Assembly: GCF_016405905.1 (NCBI RefSeq)
Contig: NZ_JAEFCB010000002.1
Coordinates: 248,001 to 312,000, forward strand
Direction of reading: 5' to 3'
Length of the DNA: 64,000 nt
From: Variovorax sp. IB41
GTDB taxonomy: Bacteria; Pseudomonadota; Gammaproteobacteria; Burkholderiales; Burkholderiaceae_C
This document shows positions 10,681-20,024 of this stretch, one piece after another. Numbering within the stretch: position 1 is the stretch's first letter; each line of letters starts with the position of its first letter. Under the pieces are notes generated by a model that was not told where the DNA came from, did not search any database, and worked only from the letters and a program-made list of their open reading frames with translations. Both the position numbers and the translations under genes were made by a program.

Positions 10681-12276
10681 TCAGTCCGTCCGCGGCACCA
10701 GCACGGTGGGTGCCGTCGGCTCGCCGAGCGAAGGATAGTCGCGGCTGAAATGCAGCCCGCGGCTCTCGTGGCGGGCTTGGGCCGATCGCACGATCAGCTC
10801 GGCCACCTGGACCAGGTTGCGCAATTCCAGCAGGTCGCGCGTGACATGGAAGTTCGCATAGAACTCCTGGATCTCGGCCTGCAGCAGCGCGATGCGGTGG
10901 CTCGCGCGCTCCAGGCGCTTGTTGGTGCGCACGATGCCCACGTAGTCCCACATGAAGCGGCGCAGCTCGTCCCAGTTGTGCGAGATGACGACGGCCTCGT
11001 CCGCGTCGGTGACGCGGCTCTCGTCCCACGCGGGGATGTGGGCGCCGTCGTGAGCGGGCGCGCCGGCGCCGGCGATCGCGCCCGCCGCGGCGCGCGCGAA
11101 CACCATGCACTCGACCAGCGAATTGCTGGCGAGCCGGTTGGCGCCGTGCAGGCCGGTGCAGGCGGTCTCGCCGATGGCGTACAGGCCCGGCACATCGGTG
11201 CGGCCGGCCAGGTCGCTGAGCACGCCGCCGCAGGTGTAGTGCGCGGCCGGCACCACGGGGATCGGTTCGCGCGTGATGTCGATGCCCAGCTCCGCGCAGC
11301 GCGCGAGGATGTTGGGGAAGTGCTCCTTCAGGAACGCCGCGGGCTGGTGCGAGATATCGAGGTGCACGCAGTCCAGGCCGTGCTTCTTCATCTCGAAGTC
11401 GATGGCGCGGGCCACCACGTCGCGCGGCGCGAGTTCGGCGCGCTCGTCGTGTGTCGGCATGAAGCGCGTGCCGTCGGGCAACTTCAGCAGGCCGCCTTCG
11501 CCGCGCACCGCCTCACTGATCAGGAACGACTTGGCATGCGGGTGGTAGAGGCAGGTCGGGTGGAACTGGATGAACTCCATGTTCGACACCCGGCAGCCCG
11601 CGCGCCACGCGGCGGCGATGCCGTCGCCCGTGGCCGTGTCGGGGTTCGTCGTGTAGAGGTACACCTTGCCCGCGCCGCCCGTCGCCAGGATGGTGTGCGG
11701 CGCGCGGAAGGCGAGCACTTCATCGGTGGCGTCGTCCAGCGCGTAGAGGCCCACGCAGGCCGGGTCTTTCAGTCCGAGCTTGGTGCCGGTGACCAGGTCG
11801 ACCAGCGTGTGGTGCTCGAAGAGCGTGATGTTCGGTGTGCGGCGCACCCGCTCGATCAGCACCTGCTGCACGGCCGCGCCGGTGGCGTCGGTCACGTGCA
11901 CGATGCGGCGCTGGCTGTGGCCGCCTTCGCGCGTCAGGTGCAGACCACCACCTTTTTCCTTGCCTTCTTCGGAGAACGGCACGCCCAGTTCGCGCAGCCA
12001 GCCGATGGCCTCGGGCGCGTGTTCGACGACGAAGCGCGTCGCCTCGGGGTCGCACAGGCCGGCACCGGCGACGAGCGTGTCTTCCACGTGCGCGTCGAAG
12101 CTGTCGCCCGCGGCCAGCACGGCCGCGATGCCGCCCTGCGCCCAGGCGCTGGAGCCGTCGTTCAGCGCGCGCTTGGTGAGCACGGCCACGCGGTGCGTGG
12201 GCGCCAGGTGCAGCGCGGCGGAGAGGCCGGCGAGGCCGCTGCCGACGATGAGGACGTCGAAATCGTGCGAAGCCAT
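10681..12276 (-). CDS. nadB: L-aspartate oxidase
   Basis: An FAD enzyme that oxidises L-aspartate to iminoaspartate, which NadA uses at once. The 531-residue protein begins with the FAD-binding [13 protein letters not shown] loop at about residue 12. The [16 protein letters not shown] loop, the HREP-type succinate-dehydrogenase-like core and the [17 protein letters not shown] segment follow. It heads the minus-strand nadB-panB-panC-queE-queD run; scpA lies 134 bp upstream. Confidence 0.95.
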   Translation of the reverse strand: MASHDFDVLIVGSGLAGLSAALHLAPTHRVAVLTKRALNDGSSAWAQGGIAAVLAAGDSFDAHVEDTLVAGAGLCDPEATRFVVEHAPEAIGWLRELGVPFSEEGKEKGGGLHLTREGGHSQRRIVHVTDATGAAVQQVLIERVRRTPNITLFEHHTLVDLVTGTKLGLKDPACVGLYALDDATDEVLAFRAPHTILATGGAGKVYLYTTNPDTATGDGIAAAWRAGCRVSNMEFIQFHPTCLYHPHAKSFLISEAVRGEGGLLKLPDGTRFMPTHDERAELAPRDVVARAIDFEMKKHGLDCVHLDISHQPAAFLKEHFPNILARCAELGIDITREPIPVVPAAHYTCGGVLSDLAGRTDVPGLYAIGETACTGLHGANRLASNSLVECMVFARAAAGAIAGAGAPAHDGAHIPAWDESRVTDADEAVVISHNWDELRRFMWDYVGIVRTNKRLERASHRIALLQAEIQEFYANFHVTRDLLELRNLVQVAELIVRSAQARHESRGLHFSRDYPSLGEPTAPTVLVPRTD

Positions 12277-12410
12277 GAAGCGAAGGTCTGGTGGGGCGCC
12301 GGCTTACTTCGGGGAACACCGTGGAACCGGCTTTGCCGGGCCACAGGTGTTGCCCCCTGAAAGGGGGTTGGCGAAGCGACACGAAGTGCGCGAAGACTGG
12401 GGGTAAGCCA

Positions 12411-13247
12411 TTACGCGGGCGAATACGCCAGGCGCACGTAGATCGGCGCGAAGGCTTCGGCCTGCGTGATGTCGATCAGCGTTTCCTTCGCGAGCTCCAG
12501 CATCGCGATGAAGGTGACGATCAGCACGGGCGCGCCGCGCGACACGTCGAAGAGCTTCTCGAACTCCACGAAGCGCTGCCCCTGCAGGTGGCGCAGCACG
12601 ATGCTCATGTGCTCGCGCACGTTGAGCTCTTCGCGCGAGATCTTGTGGTGCTGCACGAGCTTGGCGCGCTTCATGATGTCGGCCCACGCATCGCGCAGGT
12701 CGATCACGTTCACGTCCGGAAAGCGCGGCTTGAGCGACTGCTCGATGTAGACCTGCCCCTTCCAGAAGTCGCGGCCATAGGTCGGCATCGCGCTGATGGC
12801 GGCGGCCTGCAGCTTGGTCTGCTCGTACTCGAGCAGCCGGCGCACGAGCTCGGCGCGCGGGTCTTCGGCCTCTTCGCCGTCGGCCACCTTCTTGGGCGGC
12901 AGCAGCATGCGCGACTTGATCTCGATCAGCATCGCGGCCATCAGCAGGTACTCGGCGGCGAGTTCGAGGTTCGTCTGGCGAATCTCGTCCACGTAGCTCA
13001 GGTACTGGCGGGTGAGGCCCGCCATCGGGATGTCCAGGATGTTGAAGTTCTGCTTCCGGATCAGGTACAGCAGCAGGTCCAGCGGACCTTCGAAGGCTTC
13101 GAGAAAGACCTGCAGCGCCTCGGGCGGGATGTACAGGTCCTTGGGCATCGCGAACAGCGGCTCGCCATAGAGCCTGGCGAGCGCGACCTGGTCGACCACC
13201 TCGGGCATGGCCATCACCGGCGTGTCGTTGTCCTCGTCTCTTCTCAT
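12411..13247 (-). CDS. scpA: Segregation and condensation protein A
   Basis: The kleisin subunit of the bacterial SMC condensin complex, which helps organise and separate chromosomes. The 278-residue protein has the N-terminal kleisin helix (FEGPLDLLLYLIRKQN), the DIPMAGLTRQYLSYVDEIR segment and a C-terminal winged-helix-like region (VTFIAMLELAKETLIDI). The scpB partner is not in this window. The neighbouring DUF3460 gene is a familiar companion in Burkholderiales. Confidence 0.93.
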   Translation of the reverse strand: MRRDEDNDTPVMAMPEVVDQVALARLYGEPLFAMPKDLYIPPEALQVFLEAFEGPLDLLLYLIRKQNFNILDIPMAGLTRQYLSYVDEIRQTNLELAAEYLLMAAMLIEIKSRMLLPPKKVADGEEAEDPRAELVRRLLEYEQTKLQAAAISAMPTYGRDFWKGQVYIEQSLKPRFPDVNVIDLRDAWADIMKRAKLVQHHKISREELNVREHMSIVLRHLQGQRFVEFEKLFDVSRGAPVLIVTFIAMLELAKETLIDITQAEAFAPIYVRLAYSPA

Positions 13248-13256
13248 GGCGCGATC

Positions 13257-13273
13257 GCTATCAATTCAATAGC
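13257..13273. repeat. Short AT-rich inverted repeat (GCTAT-N7-ATAGC)
   Basis: Just upstream of scpA lies GCTAT, seven bases (CAATTCA), then ATAGC. Similar AT-rich sequences are common between genes in Comamonadaceae. It may be part of the scpA promoter region or the remains of an extragenic repeat. No function can be shown from sequence. Confidence 0.3.
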
Positions 13274-13318
13274 TATCGACGCAATGCAGACGGGGCCCGG
13301 ATGCCGAACTGGCACCAT

Positions 13319-13525
13319 TTACTTGGATTGGGTCTGGTAGACGTACGGCTGCATCGGCACGCGGGCTTCGCTGTACTCCTCCAGCAGGCCGCGGTCGAGG
13401 TTCTTGTCCCAGAGGAGGGCGCGGCCGGCGCGCTGTTCGGCTTCCAGCGTCGGCTTCTTTTCTTTCATCTCCTCGATGAAATTGGTGATCTCGGAAGAGT
13501 AGTGGGGGCGGCGGAAGATGGACAT
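13319..13525 (-). CDS. DUF3460 family protein
   Basis: A 68-residue charged cytosolic protein (MSIFRRPHYSSEITNFIEEM start, WDKNLDRGLLEEY in the middle). It matches my recollection of the short DUF3460 family found beside panC/scpA in beta-proteobacteria; the function is unknown. The start was chosen at MSIFRRPHYSS because the upstream residues in the same frame read through the intergenic region and are not family-like. It lies upstream of scpA on the same strand. Confidence 0.8.
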   Translation of the reverse strand: MSIFRRPHYSSEITNFIEEMKEKKPTLEAEQRAGRALLWDKNLDRGLLEEYSEARVPMQPYVYQTQSK

Positions 13526-13564
13526 AGACTGGACCTTTGTAGCCAGAATTTTACCGGGGACGGC

Positions 13565-14071
13565 ATGGGACATCGGCAACAGTGGCAGATCGGTATGGCA
13601 ACGGCGTTGCTGGCGGTGGTGATTGGCCTGGCAGGCTGCGACAACCAGCGCATCGCCGAACTCGAGGAAGGCGTTGCCACGGAAGCCGATGTGCGCACGA
13701 AATTCGGCCAGCCCGAGAACATCTGGGACGCCCCGGACGGCAGCCGGATCTTCGAATACAACCGCCAGCCCCAGGGCCAGAAGAACTACATGATCACCAT
13801 CGGCCGCGACGGCAAGATGAGTGCGCTGCGCCAGGTGCTCACGCCCGAGAACTTCGCCAGGGTGAAGCCGGGGATGATGATGGAGGAGCTGCGCAAGCTC
13901 CTGGGCAAACCCGCCAAGGTCACGCCCTATGCGCTCAAGCGCGAGACCGAATGGGAATGGCGCTGGGTGCAGCCGCCGAATTCGCCGATGGTGTTCACCG
14001 CGACGTTGAACGATGACCAGCGCGTGGTGCGCAGCGGCTCGTCGCCCGACCGCGCCACCGAGGCCAACTAG
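13565..14071 (+). CDS. BamE/OmlA-like outer-membrane lipoprotein
   Basis: A 168-residue protein with a lipoprotein signal: hydrophobic MATALLAVVIGLAGC with the lipobox Cys at about residue 25. The mature part shows two similar halves, each with a BamE-type start (EADVRTKFGQPENIW and KPGMMMEELRKLLGKPAKV), suggesting two SmpA/OmlA-like repeats. BamE helps the Bam complex fold outer-membrane proteins, but this could be a paralogue with another role. Its TAG stop shares the palindromic CTAG at 14068-14071 with the stop of the convergent SulP gene. Confidence 0.75.
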   Translation: MGHRQQWQIGMATALLAVVIGLAGCDNQRIAELEEGVATEADVRTKFGQPENIWDAPDGSRIFEYNRQPQGQKNYMITIGRDGKMSALRQVLTPENFARVKPGMMMEELRKLLGKPAKVTPYALKRETEWEWRWVQPPNSPMVFTATLNDDQRVVRSGSSPDRATEAN

Positions 14072-15711
14072 CCTTCCACCGCGTGCGGCCTTCCGGCCGC
14101 CAGTTCTTCCGCAAAGCCCGAGCGCTCGATCACCTCGCGCGGTTGCGGCTGCAGCGATTCGATCCGCAGCACCCCGTCGCGCGCGAGCACCGCGCGGTGC
14201 AACTGCCGCAGCGCATCGATGCCCGTGGCGTCCAGGTAGATGAGGTGCGTGGCATCGAGCACCACCGTCATGCCGCGCGGCGCGCGCTCGGCGGCGTTCA
14301 CCGCCTCATCCAGCTTGGCGGCCGCGCCGAAGAACAGCGCGCCGTAGATGCGGTAGGTGAGCACCGGCGGCTGCAGCGTCTCCAGCTCGACGCTGAAGAG
14401 CCCGCTCATGCGCCGGATGAACAGCGCGCACGCGAGCACGATGCCCGCCTGCACCGCCACCGTGAGGTCGAACACCACGGTGAGAAAGAAGGTGCCGAGC
14501 ATCAGCAGCCGGTAGTGCCGGCTGAAGTGCCGCAACTGGCCGGGCGTGAACTCGCGCCATTCGCCCATGTTCAGGCCCACGAACACCAGGATGCCCGCCA
14601 GCACCGCGAGAGGCACGTGGCGTGCGAGCGGCGCGGCCAGCAGCACCACGGCCATCAGCGTGACCGCATGCACGATGCCCGCGACCGGCGAGCTTGCGCC
14701 CGAGCGGATGTTGGTCACCGTGCGCGCGATGGTGCCGGTGGCCGGCATGCCGCCGAAGAAGGGCGTGACCATGTTCGCGATGCCCTGTGCCATCAGCTCC
14801 TGGTTCGGATCGTGGCGCGGCTGGCCGCTCATCTGGTCGGCCACGCGCGCGCACAGCAGCGACTCGATGGCGCCGAGCAGCGCGATGGTCAGCGTCGGCG
14901 TGACCAACTGCTTGACCGTCTCCCATGAGAAGTCGGGCAGCGCGAAACCGGGCACGCCCTCGGGAATGCCGCCGAAGCGCGTGCCGATGGTCTCCACCGG
15001 CAGCGCGAAACCCCATGACACCAGCGTGAGCGTGACCAGCGCGACGATCGGCCCCGGCACGCGCGCGCCCATCTGCACCGCGCGCGTCTGCGCGATGTGC
15101 AATGGCAGGCGAGGCAATCGCCGCCACAGCACCAGCCCGGCCACGCAGGCCACGCCGAGCGCAAAGGCATAAGGGTTGAAGGTGCCGATCCGCAGCGCCA
15201 TCGCGTGCAGCTGCGAGAACACGTCGGCAGGCATCTTCTCGACCGAAAGCCCGAGCAGGTCCTTCAGCTGCGACAGCAGGATCAGCACCGCGATGCCGTT
15301 GGTGAAACCCACCACGATCGACAGCGGCACGAAGCGCACCAGCCGCCCGAGCCCGAAGAGCCCCGCGGCGAACAGCAGCACGCCGGCACAGGCGGTCGCG
15401 ATCAGCAGGTTGGCCACGCCGTAGCGCTCGACGATGCCGTAAACGATCACGATGAAGGCGCCGGCCGGCCCGCCGATCTGCACCGCCGAGCCGCCCAGGA
15501 GCGAGATCAAAAAGCCCGCGATGATCGCCGTCCAGATGCCGGCCTCGGGCTTGAGCCCCGAGGCGATGGCGAAGGCCATCGCGAGCGGCAGCGCCACGAT
15601 GCCGACGGTGGCGCCCGCGCCCAGGTCCTTGAAGAACCGCTCCTTGCTGTAGTCCGCCATCGCGTCCAGCAGGCGGGGGCGGAAACGGGTGAAGTTCAGC
15701 GGAGAAGGCAT
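14068..15711 (-). CDS. SulP-family inorganic anion transporter with STAS domain
   Basis: A 547-residue membrane protein of the SulP/SLC26 family, which moves sulfate, bicarbonate or other anions. The membrane part has many hydrophobic segments and family motifs (GATVGIVALPLAMAFAIASG near residue 35, GIANMVTPFFGGMPATGTIART mid-protein). A cytosolic STAS domain forms the C-terminus (VVLDATHLIYLDATGIDAL, about residues 470-490). The substrate cannot be told from sequence. Selenate is chemically close to sulfate, but nothing ties this gene to the selenium region. Confidence 0.88.
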   Translation of the reverse strand: MPSPLNFTRFRPRLLDAMADYSKERFFKDLGAGATVGIVALPLAMAFAIASGLKPEAGIWTAIIAGFLISLLGGSAVQIGGPAGAFIVIVYGIVERYGVANLLIATACAGVLLFAAGLFGLGRLVRFVPLSIVVGFTNGIAVLILLSQLKDLLGLSVEKMPADVFSQLHAMALRIGTFNPYAFALGVACVAGLVLWRRLPRLPLHIAQTRAVQMGARVPGPIVALVTLTLVSWGFALPVETIGTRFGGIPEGVPGFALPDFSWETVKQLVTPTLTIALLGAIESLLCARVADQMSGQPRHDPNQELMAQGIANMVTPFFGGMPATGTIARTVTNIRSGASSPVAGIVHAVTLMAVVLLAAPLARHVPLAVLAGILVFVGLNMGEWREFTPGQLRHFSRHYRLLMLGTFFLTVVFDLTVAVQAGIVLACALFIRRMSGLFSVELETLQPPVLTYRIYGALFFGAAAKLDEAVNAAERAPRGMTVVLDATHLIYLDATGIDALRQLHRAVLARDGVLRIESLQPQPREVIERSGFAEELAAGRPHAVEG

Positions 15712-15860
15712 GGATGGCCGATTGTGGCCTGCGTGCTCCGACGGGAGCGCCGCCGGCTCTCGTGCGTACTTTCGATCAACTTATCCAAAACGAAGGATGC
15801 AGATACAGTTTTCACATTAATTGACATTTTGAAACCAACATTACCGAGGGAGAAGGGCCC

Positions 15861-17573
15861 ATGCACATCCTGCTTGTCGCAAGCGCGTTCAACAGCCTGA
15901 CGCAGAGGGTTCTGGCCGAACTCCAGGACCGCGGCCACACCGTCGGGGTCGAGCTGGCCCTGGGCAACGACGATGCCTTGCGCGACGCGGTGCGTGTGCA
16001 TGCCCCGCAACTCATCGTGGCGCCGATGCTCACCACCGCGATCCCCGAGGACATCTGGCGCGCCCACACCTGCCTGATCGTCCACCCCGGCCCGCCGGGC
16101 GATCGAGGGCCATCGTCGCTCGACTGGACGCTGCGCGGCGGCGCCGAAAGCTGGGGCGTGACCGTGCTCGCGGCCGTCGCCGAGATGGATGCGGGCGACG
16201 TCTGGGCGTGGTCGCCGCTGAAGGTGCCGCCGCTGGCCGGCAAGAGCGATCTCTACCGCGGCGAGGTGGCCGATGCCGCCATCGACGCGGTGCTGCTCGC
16301 GGTCGAGCGCTTTGCCTCGGGCACGTACAAGCCCAAGCGGCAGAAGGCGGTCGATCTCGCGACCGGCTGGCGCCCGTTCCTGAAGCAGGCGGAGCGCCGC
16401 ATCGACTGGACCCGCGACTCGACCGAATCGGTGCTGCGCCAGTTGCGCGCCGCCGATTCGCAGCCCGGCGTGCTCGACGACCTGTTCGGCGCGCCGTGGT
16501 TCCTGCACGGCGCGCACCCCGAAGACGAACTGCGCGGCACGCCCGGCGAACTCATCGCCACCCGCGCCGGCGCCGTCTGCCGCGCCACGACGGACGGCGC
16601 GGTCTGGATCGTGCAACTGCGTCCCTGGCGCGCGCCGGGCTCGGGCCTCGCCAGCTTCAAGCTGCCGGCCGTCGATGCGCTCGGCGACCTGTTGCCAGCC
16701 GGCCTGCCCGAAGTGCTTGCGCCGCTGCAACTGCCGGCCGCGCGCCGCACCTGGACCGACATGCGTTACAGCGAGCACGGCCCGGTCGGGGTGCTGAATT
16801 TTTCGTTCCCCGGCGGCGCGATGAGCAGCGTGCAATGCCGCCGCCTGCTGGAGGCCTATCGCTTCGCCTGCACCCGGCCGACCTCGGTGCTGGTGCTCGG
16901 CGGGCTGCGCGACTTTTTCTCGAACGGCATCCACCTGAACGTGATCGAGGCCGCGCCCGATCCGGCCGAGGAATCGTGGGCCAACATCCACGCGATGAAC
17001 GACCTGGTCGAGGCGGTGATCACCACCACCGACCGGCTCACCGTCGCCGCGCTCGGCGGCAACGCGGCGGCCGGCGGCGTGATGCTCGCGCTCGCGGCCG
17101 ACGAGGTGTGGTGCAGGGACGGCGCCATCCTCAACCCGCACTACAAGCTCATGGGCCTCTACGGCTCCGAATACTGGACCTACACGCTGCCGCGCCGAGT
17201 GGGCCAAGGCGAGGCCGAGCGGCTCACGCAATCGGCACTGCCGGTGAGCGCGAAGCGCGCGGTCGAGCTCGGCATGGCCGAGCGCGTGCTGCAGGCCGCA
17301 CCGGAAGAGCTGGGCGATGAAGTGATGCGGCTGGCCACGCAGCTGGCGGCCTCGCCCGATCTGGCCGCCCGCATCGCGAAGAAGCAGGCCAAGCGCGCGG
17401 AAGACGAATCGGTGAAACCGCTGCAGCACTACCGCGATGAAGAACTGATGCACATGCGGCGCAATTTCTTCGACCGCAGCGAGCCGCATGCGGCACTGCG
17501 ATCGGCGTTCGTGCGCAAGGAAAAGGCGCAGCACACGCCCGCGCACGTCGCGCAGTTGGGCCTGCCGCGCTGA
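15861..17573 (+). CDS. hypX: HypX/HoxX-type formyltransferase-crotonase fusion
   Basis: A 570-residue two-domain protein. The N-terminal half resembles 10-formyl-THF-using hydrolases/transferases (IVHPGPPGDRGPSSLDW near residue 80). The C-terminal half has a crotonase fold (LGGLRDFFSNGIHLNVIE, then NAAAGGVMLALAADEVW). This architecture is that of HypX, which makes CO for the NiFe-hydrogenase active site from formyl-THF in aerobic bacteria. No hydrogenase or other hyp gene lies in the window, so its use here is unexplained. The 149-bp upstream region is AT-rich with a TTGACA at 15821-15826, and the ribosome site GGGAGAAGG precedes the ATG. Confidence 0.85.
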   Translation: MHILLVASAFNSLTQRVLAELQDRGHTVGVELALGNDDALRDAVRVHAPQLIVAPMLTTAIPEDIWRAHTCLIVHPGPPGDRGPSSLDWTLRGGAESWGVTVLAAVAEMDAGDVWAWSPLKVPPLAGKSDLYRGEVADAAIDAVLLAVERFASGTYKPKRQKAVDLATGWRPFLKQAERRIDWTRDSTESVLRQLRAADSQPGVLDDLFGAPWFLHGAHPEDELRGTPGELIATRAGAVCRATTDGAVWIVQLRPWRAPGSGLASFKLPAVDALGDLLPAGLPEVLAPLQLPAARRTWTDMRYSEHGPVGVLNFSFPGGAMSSVQCRRLLEAYRFACTRPTSVLVLGGLRDFFSNGIHLNVIEAAPDPAEESWANIHAMNDLVEAVITTTDRLTVAALGGNAAAGGVMLALAADEVWCRDGAILNPHYKLMGLYGSEYWTYTLPRRVGQGEAERLTQSALPVSAKRAVELGMAERVLQAAPEELGDEVMRLATQLAASPDLAARIAKKQAKRAEDESVKPLQHYRDEELMHMRRNFFDRSEPHAALRSAFVRKEKAQHTPAHVAQLGLPR

Positions 17574-17584
17574 ATTCCAGCTGC

Positions 17585-17800
17585 TTACTTGCTGTCCGGA
17601 ATGACCGCGTCCGCGGCGGCGCCCACAGCCTTGCCGGTGATGCGCGCGGTGCCGATGGCCGCGTCGGCCGCGAGACCCACCGCGCTCGCGCCCACGCTCA
17701 CCGCGGTGCCCGCGACGGTGACCACCGCGCAGCCGCTCGACAGCATGGCGCCGAGCAGCGCAAGAACGAGAAGTCGGAAGCGGGGGCGGAGGCTTTGCAT
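17585..17800 (-). CDS. Small predicted lipoprotein
   Basis: A 71-residue protein (76 if the upstream ATG at 17815 is used) with a basic start (MQSLRPRFRLL), a hydrophobic stretch and a lipobox-like LSSGCAVV. The rest is Ala/Gly/Val-rich with repeated small-residue helices (AVSVGASAVGLAADAAIG) and ends in PDSK. It probably sits in the cell envelope. The function is unknown. It lies between hypX (convergent, 11 bp) and the CoA-transferase gene. Confidence 0.7.
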   Translation of the reverse strand: MQSLRPRFRLLVLALLGAMLSSGCAVVTVAGTAVSVGASAVGLAADAAIGTARITGKAVGAAADAVIPDSK

Positions 17801-17833
17801 GCGCGGATTTTGCACCCGTGTCGGCGCTCGAAC

Positions 17834-19018
17834 CTAGTCCTGCACCAGCCCAGCCAGCTCCGCCAGGATCGCCTCCCGGTCCTGGTCCAGCCGCGGCGGC
17901 TGCCGCAGCACCTGGGTGCGGTGCCCGCCCACATGCACCGGATTGCCCGCGACCGTGAGCGACCGGCCGCCCTGCGTCTTCACCTGCACCAGCATCTCGC
18001 GCGCTTGCACCTGCGGGTCTTTCACCACCGCGGCGACGTCGTTGTACTCGCCGGTCGGAATGTTGTGAGCCATCAGGATCGCCAGCCAGTGCGCGCAGGG
18101 CGCCGAGGCCAGGCGCTGCTCCAGCAGCTGCTTGAGCGCTTCGTGGTGCTGGCAGCGCGCGGGATTCGTGGCAAAGCGCGCGTCTTCGGGCAGCGCCGGC
18201 AGGTCGAGCGCGGTGCACAGGCGCTGGAACAGTGCATCGTTGCCCGCCGCGATCACGAACCAGCCGTCCGCCGCGCGGAACACGTCGAACGGCGTGATCG
18301 ACGGGTGCCGCGAGCCGATGGGGCCCGGCGCGCGCCCGTCGGCCTCCATGCGCGATATCGCGTTCTCCAGCAGCGCGACCTGGCAATCGAGCATCGCCAC
18401 GTCCACGCGGTCGCCCAGGCCCGTGCGCCCGCGCTGCAACAGCGCGGCTTGCGTGCCGATGGCCGCGTAGAGGCCGGCGCCCAGGTCGCCGATCGACACG
18501 CCCACGCGCGTCGGCGGCGCGCCCGGGTGGCCGGTCAGGCTCATGATGCCGCCCATCGCCTGCACCACCATGTCGTAGGCGGGGCGCCTGCTGTAGGGGC
18601 CCGTCTGGCCGAAGCCCGAGACCGAGGTGAACACGAGCCCCGGAAAGCGCGCGTGCAGCGTGGGCCAGTCATAGCCCAGCTTCTCCATCGTGCCGGGCCG
18701 GAAGTTCTCGACCAGCACGTCGGCGGTGGCCAGGAGCCGTTCGAAGATCTCCCGGTCGGCCGGCGCCTTCAGGTCCAGCGCAATCGACTCCTTGTTGCGA
18801 TTGACCGACATGAAGTAGGCCGAGTCGCCCTCCACGAACGGGCCGATCTGCCGTGCGTCGTCGCCCAGGCCGGGCTGCTCCACCTTGATGACGCGCGCGC
18901 CCAGGTCGGCGAGCAGCAGCGTGCAGTAGGGGCCCGCGAGCACGCGCGTCAGGTCGATCACGGTGAAGCCCCGCAGCGGGCCGCCCTGCGGTGTGCCCTC
19001 AGATGTGCCCGGCGTCAT
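17834..19018 (-). CDS. CaiB/BaiF-family (class III) CoA-transferase
   Basis: Transfers CoA between acids; the 394-residue length is typical of the family. The N-terminus reads GFTVIDLTRVLAGPYCTLLLADLGARVIKVE, a clear family signature. The catalytic Asp is in SIGDLGAGLYAAIGT, and the ENFRPGTMEKLGYDW loop is present. Its start overlaps the stop of the Bug-protein gene by four bases (ATGA), so these genes are translationally coupled. With the crotonase and GntR genes it forms a small acid-CoA catabolic cluster of unknown substrate. Confidence 0.9.
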   Translation of the reverse strand: MTPGTSEGTPQGGPLRGFTVIDLTRVLAGPYCTLLLADLGARVIKVEQPGLGDDARQIGPFVEGDSAYFMSVNRNKESIALDLKAPADREIFERLLATADVLVENFRPGTMEKLGYDWPTLHARFPGLVFTSVSGFGQTGPYSRRPAYDMVVQAMGGIMSLTGHPGAPPTRVGVSIGDLGAGLYAAIGTQAALLQRGRTGLGDRVDVAMLDCQVALLENAISRMEADGRAPGPIGSRHPSITPFDVFRAADGWFVIAAGNDALFQRLCTALDLPALPEDARFATNPARCQHHEALKQLLEQRLASAPCAHWLAILMAHNIPTGEYNDVAAVVKDPQVQAREMLVQVKTQGGRSLTVAGNPVHVGGHRTQVLRQPPRLDQDREAILAELAGLVQD

Positions 19019-19986
19019 TCGACGCTCGCGCCGGAGCGCTCGGTGAGTTCCCTGGACTTCGCGCCTTCGGCCAGTGCCCAGGCGCGGAATTCCGCGAGCG
19101 ATTTCGAAGGCGCCGACTCGTTGCCCGACTTCTCCAGCCGCGCCTTCACATCGGGATCGCCGAGCGCCGCCACGCTCGCGTCGAACAGCTTCTGCGCCAT
19201 CTCCGGCGGCAGGCCCGCCGGAGCGAAAAGGCCGAACCAGAAGGTGTAGTCATAGCCCTTCACGCCGGCCTCGGCGACGCTGGGCACGTCGGGAAAGAGC
19301 GGCGAGCGCTGGCCCGAGGTGACGGCCAGCACGCGCAGCTTCTGGCCCTGAGCCATCGGCAGCACCGAGGGCGGCGTGCCGAAGGTCAGTTGCACGTCGC
19401 CGGCGGCAACGGCCTGGATCGAAGGAGCCCCGCCCTTGTACGGCACGTGAAGCATGGTCACGCCGGCCGCCTTCTCGAACGACAGGCCCGCCAGGTGCGT
19501 CACCACGCCGGTACCCGACGACGAATACGCGAGCTTTCCCGGGTTCTGTCGCGCTTGTGCAATCAGCGCCTGCACGGTCTTCGCGCTCACGTCCTTGTTG
19601 ACTGCGAGCAGCATCGGCGCGGAGCTCCAGCGGGAGATCGGCACGAAGCTCTTCGCCCCGTCGTACTTCACGGCCTTGTAGAGCAGCTTGTCGCTGCCGT
19701 AGAGGTTGCCGCTGCCCAGCAGCAGCGTGTAGCCGTCGGGCGCCGCGCGCGCGACCTGGTCCGATGCGATGGTGGTGCCCGCGCCGGGCTTGTTGTCGAT
19801 GATGACGGGCTGCCCGAGGATCTTGGCGAGCTTGTCGCTCACGATGCGCGCCACGGTGTCGGCGCCGCCGCCGGCGGGAAAGCCGACCACCAGGGTGATC
19901 GGGCGCGAGGGGTAGGTGACCGCGAAGGCGCCGGCCGAGGCGAGCAGGGCGGCGGCTGCGAAGGAAATGGCTCGGGATGGGTTCAC
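19015..19986 (-). CDS. Bug-family (TctC-like) tripartite transporter substrate-binding protein
   Basis: A periplasmic binding protein of 323 residues. It has a signal peptide (ISFAAAALLASAGAFA) and the Bug-family start YPSRPITLVVGFPAGGGADTVAR. Such proteins bind carboxylates. The matching TctA/TctB membrane proteins are not nearby, as is common for the large Bug families of Burkholderiales. The start is taken as GTG at 19986 because AGGAG lies eight bases upstream; an ATG eight codons further up has no such site. It probably supplies the substrate handled by the flanking CoA-transferase and crotonase. Confidence 0.9.
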   Translation of the reverse strand: MNPSRAISFAAAALLASAGAFAVTYPSRPITLVVGFPAGGGADTVARIVSDKLAKILGQPVIIDNKPGAGTTIASDQVARAAPDGYTLLLGSGNLYGSDKLLYKAVKYDGAKSFVPISRWSSAPMLLAVNKDVSAKTVQALIAQARQNPGKLAYSSSGTGVVTHLAGLSFEKAAGVTMLHVPYKGGAPSIQAVAAGDVQLTFGTPPSVLPMAQGQKLRVLAVTSGQRSPLFPDVPSVAEAGVKGYDYTFWFGLFAPAGLPPEMAQKLFDASVAALGDPDVKARLEKSGNESAPSKSLAEFRAWALAEGAKSRELTERSGASVE

Positions 19987-20024
19987 TTGTTGTCTCCTGT
20001 GTCGGGTCAAAGAGGAGGCCGCGC

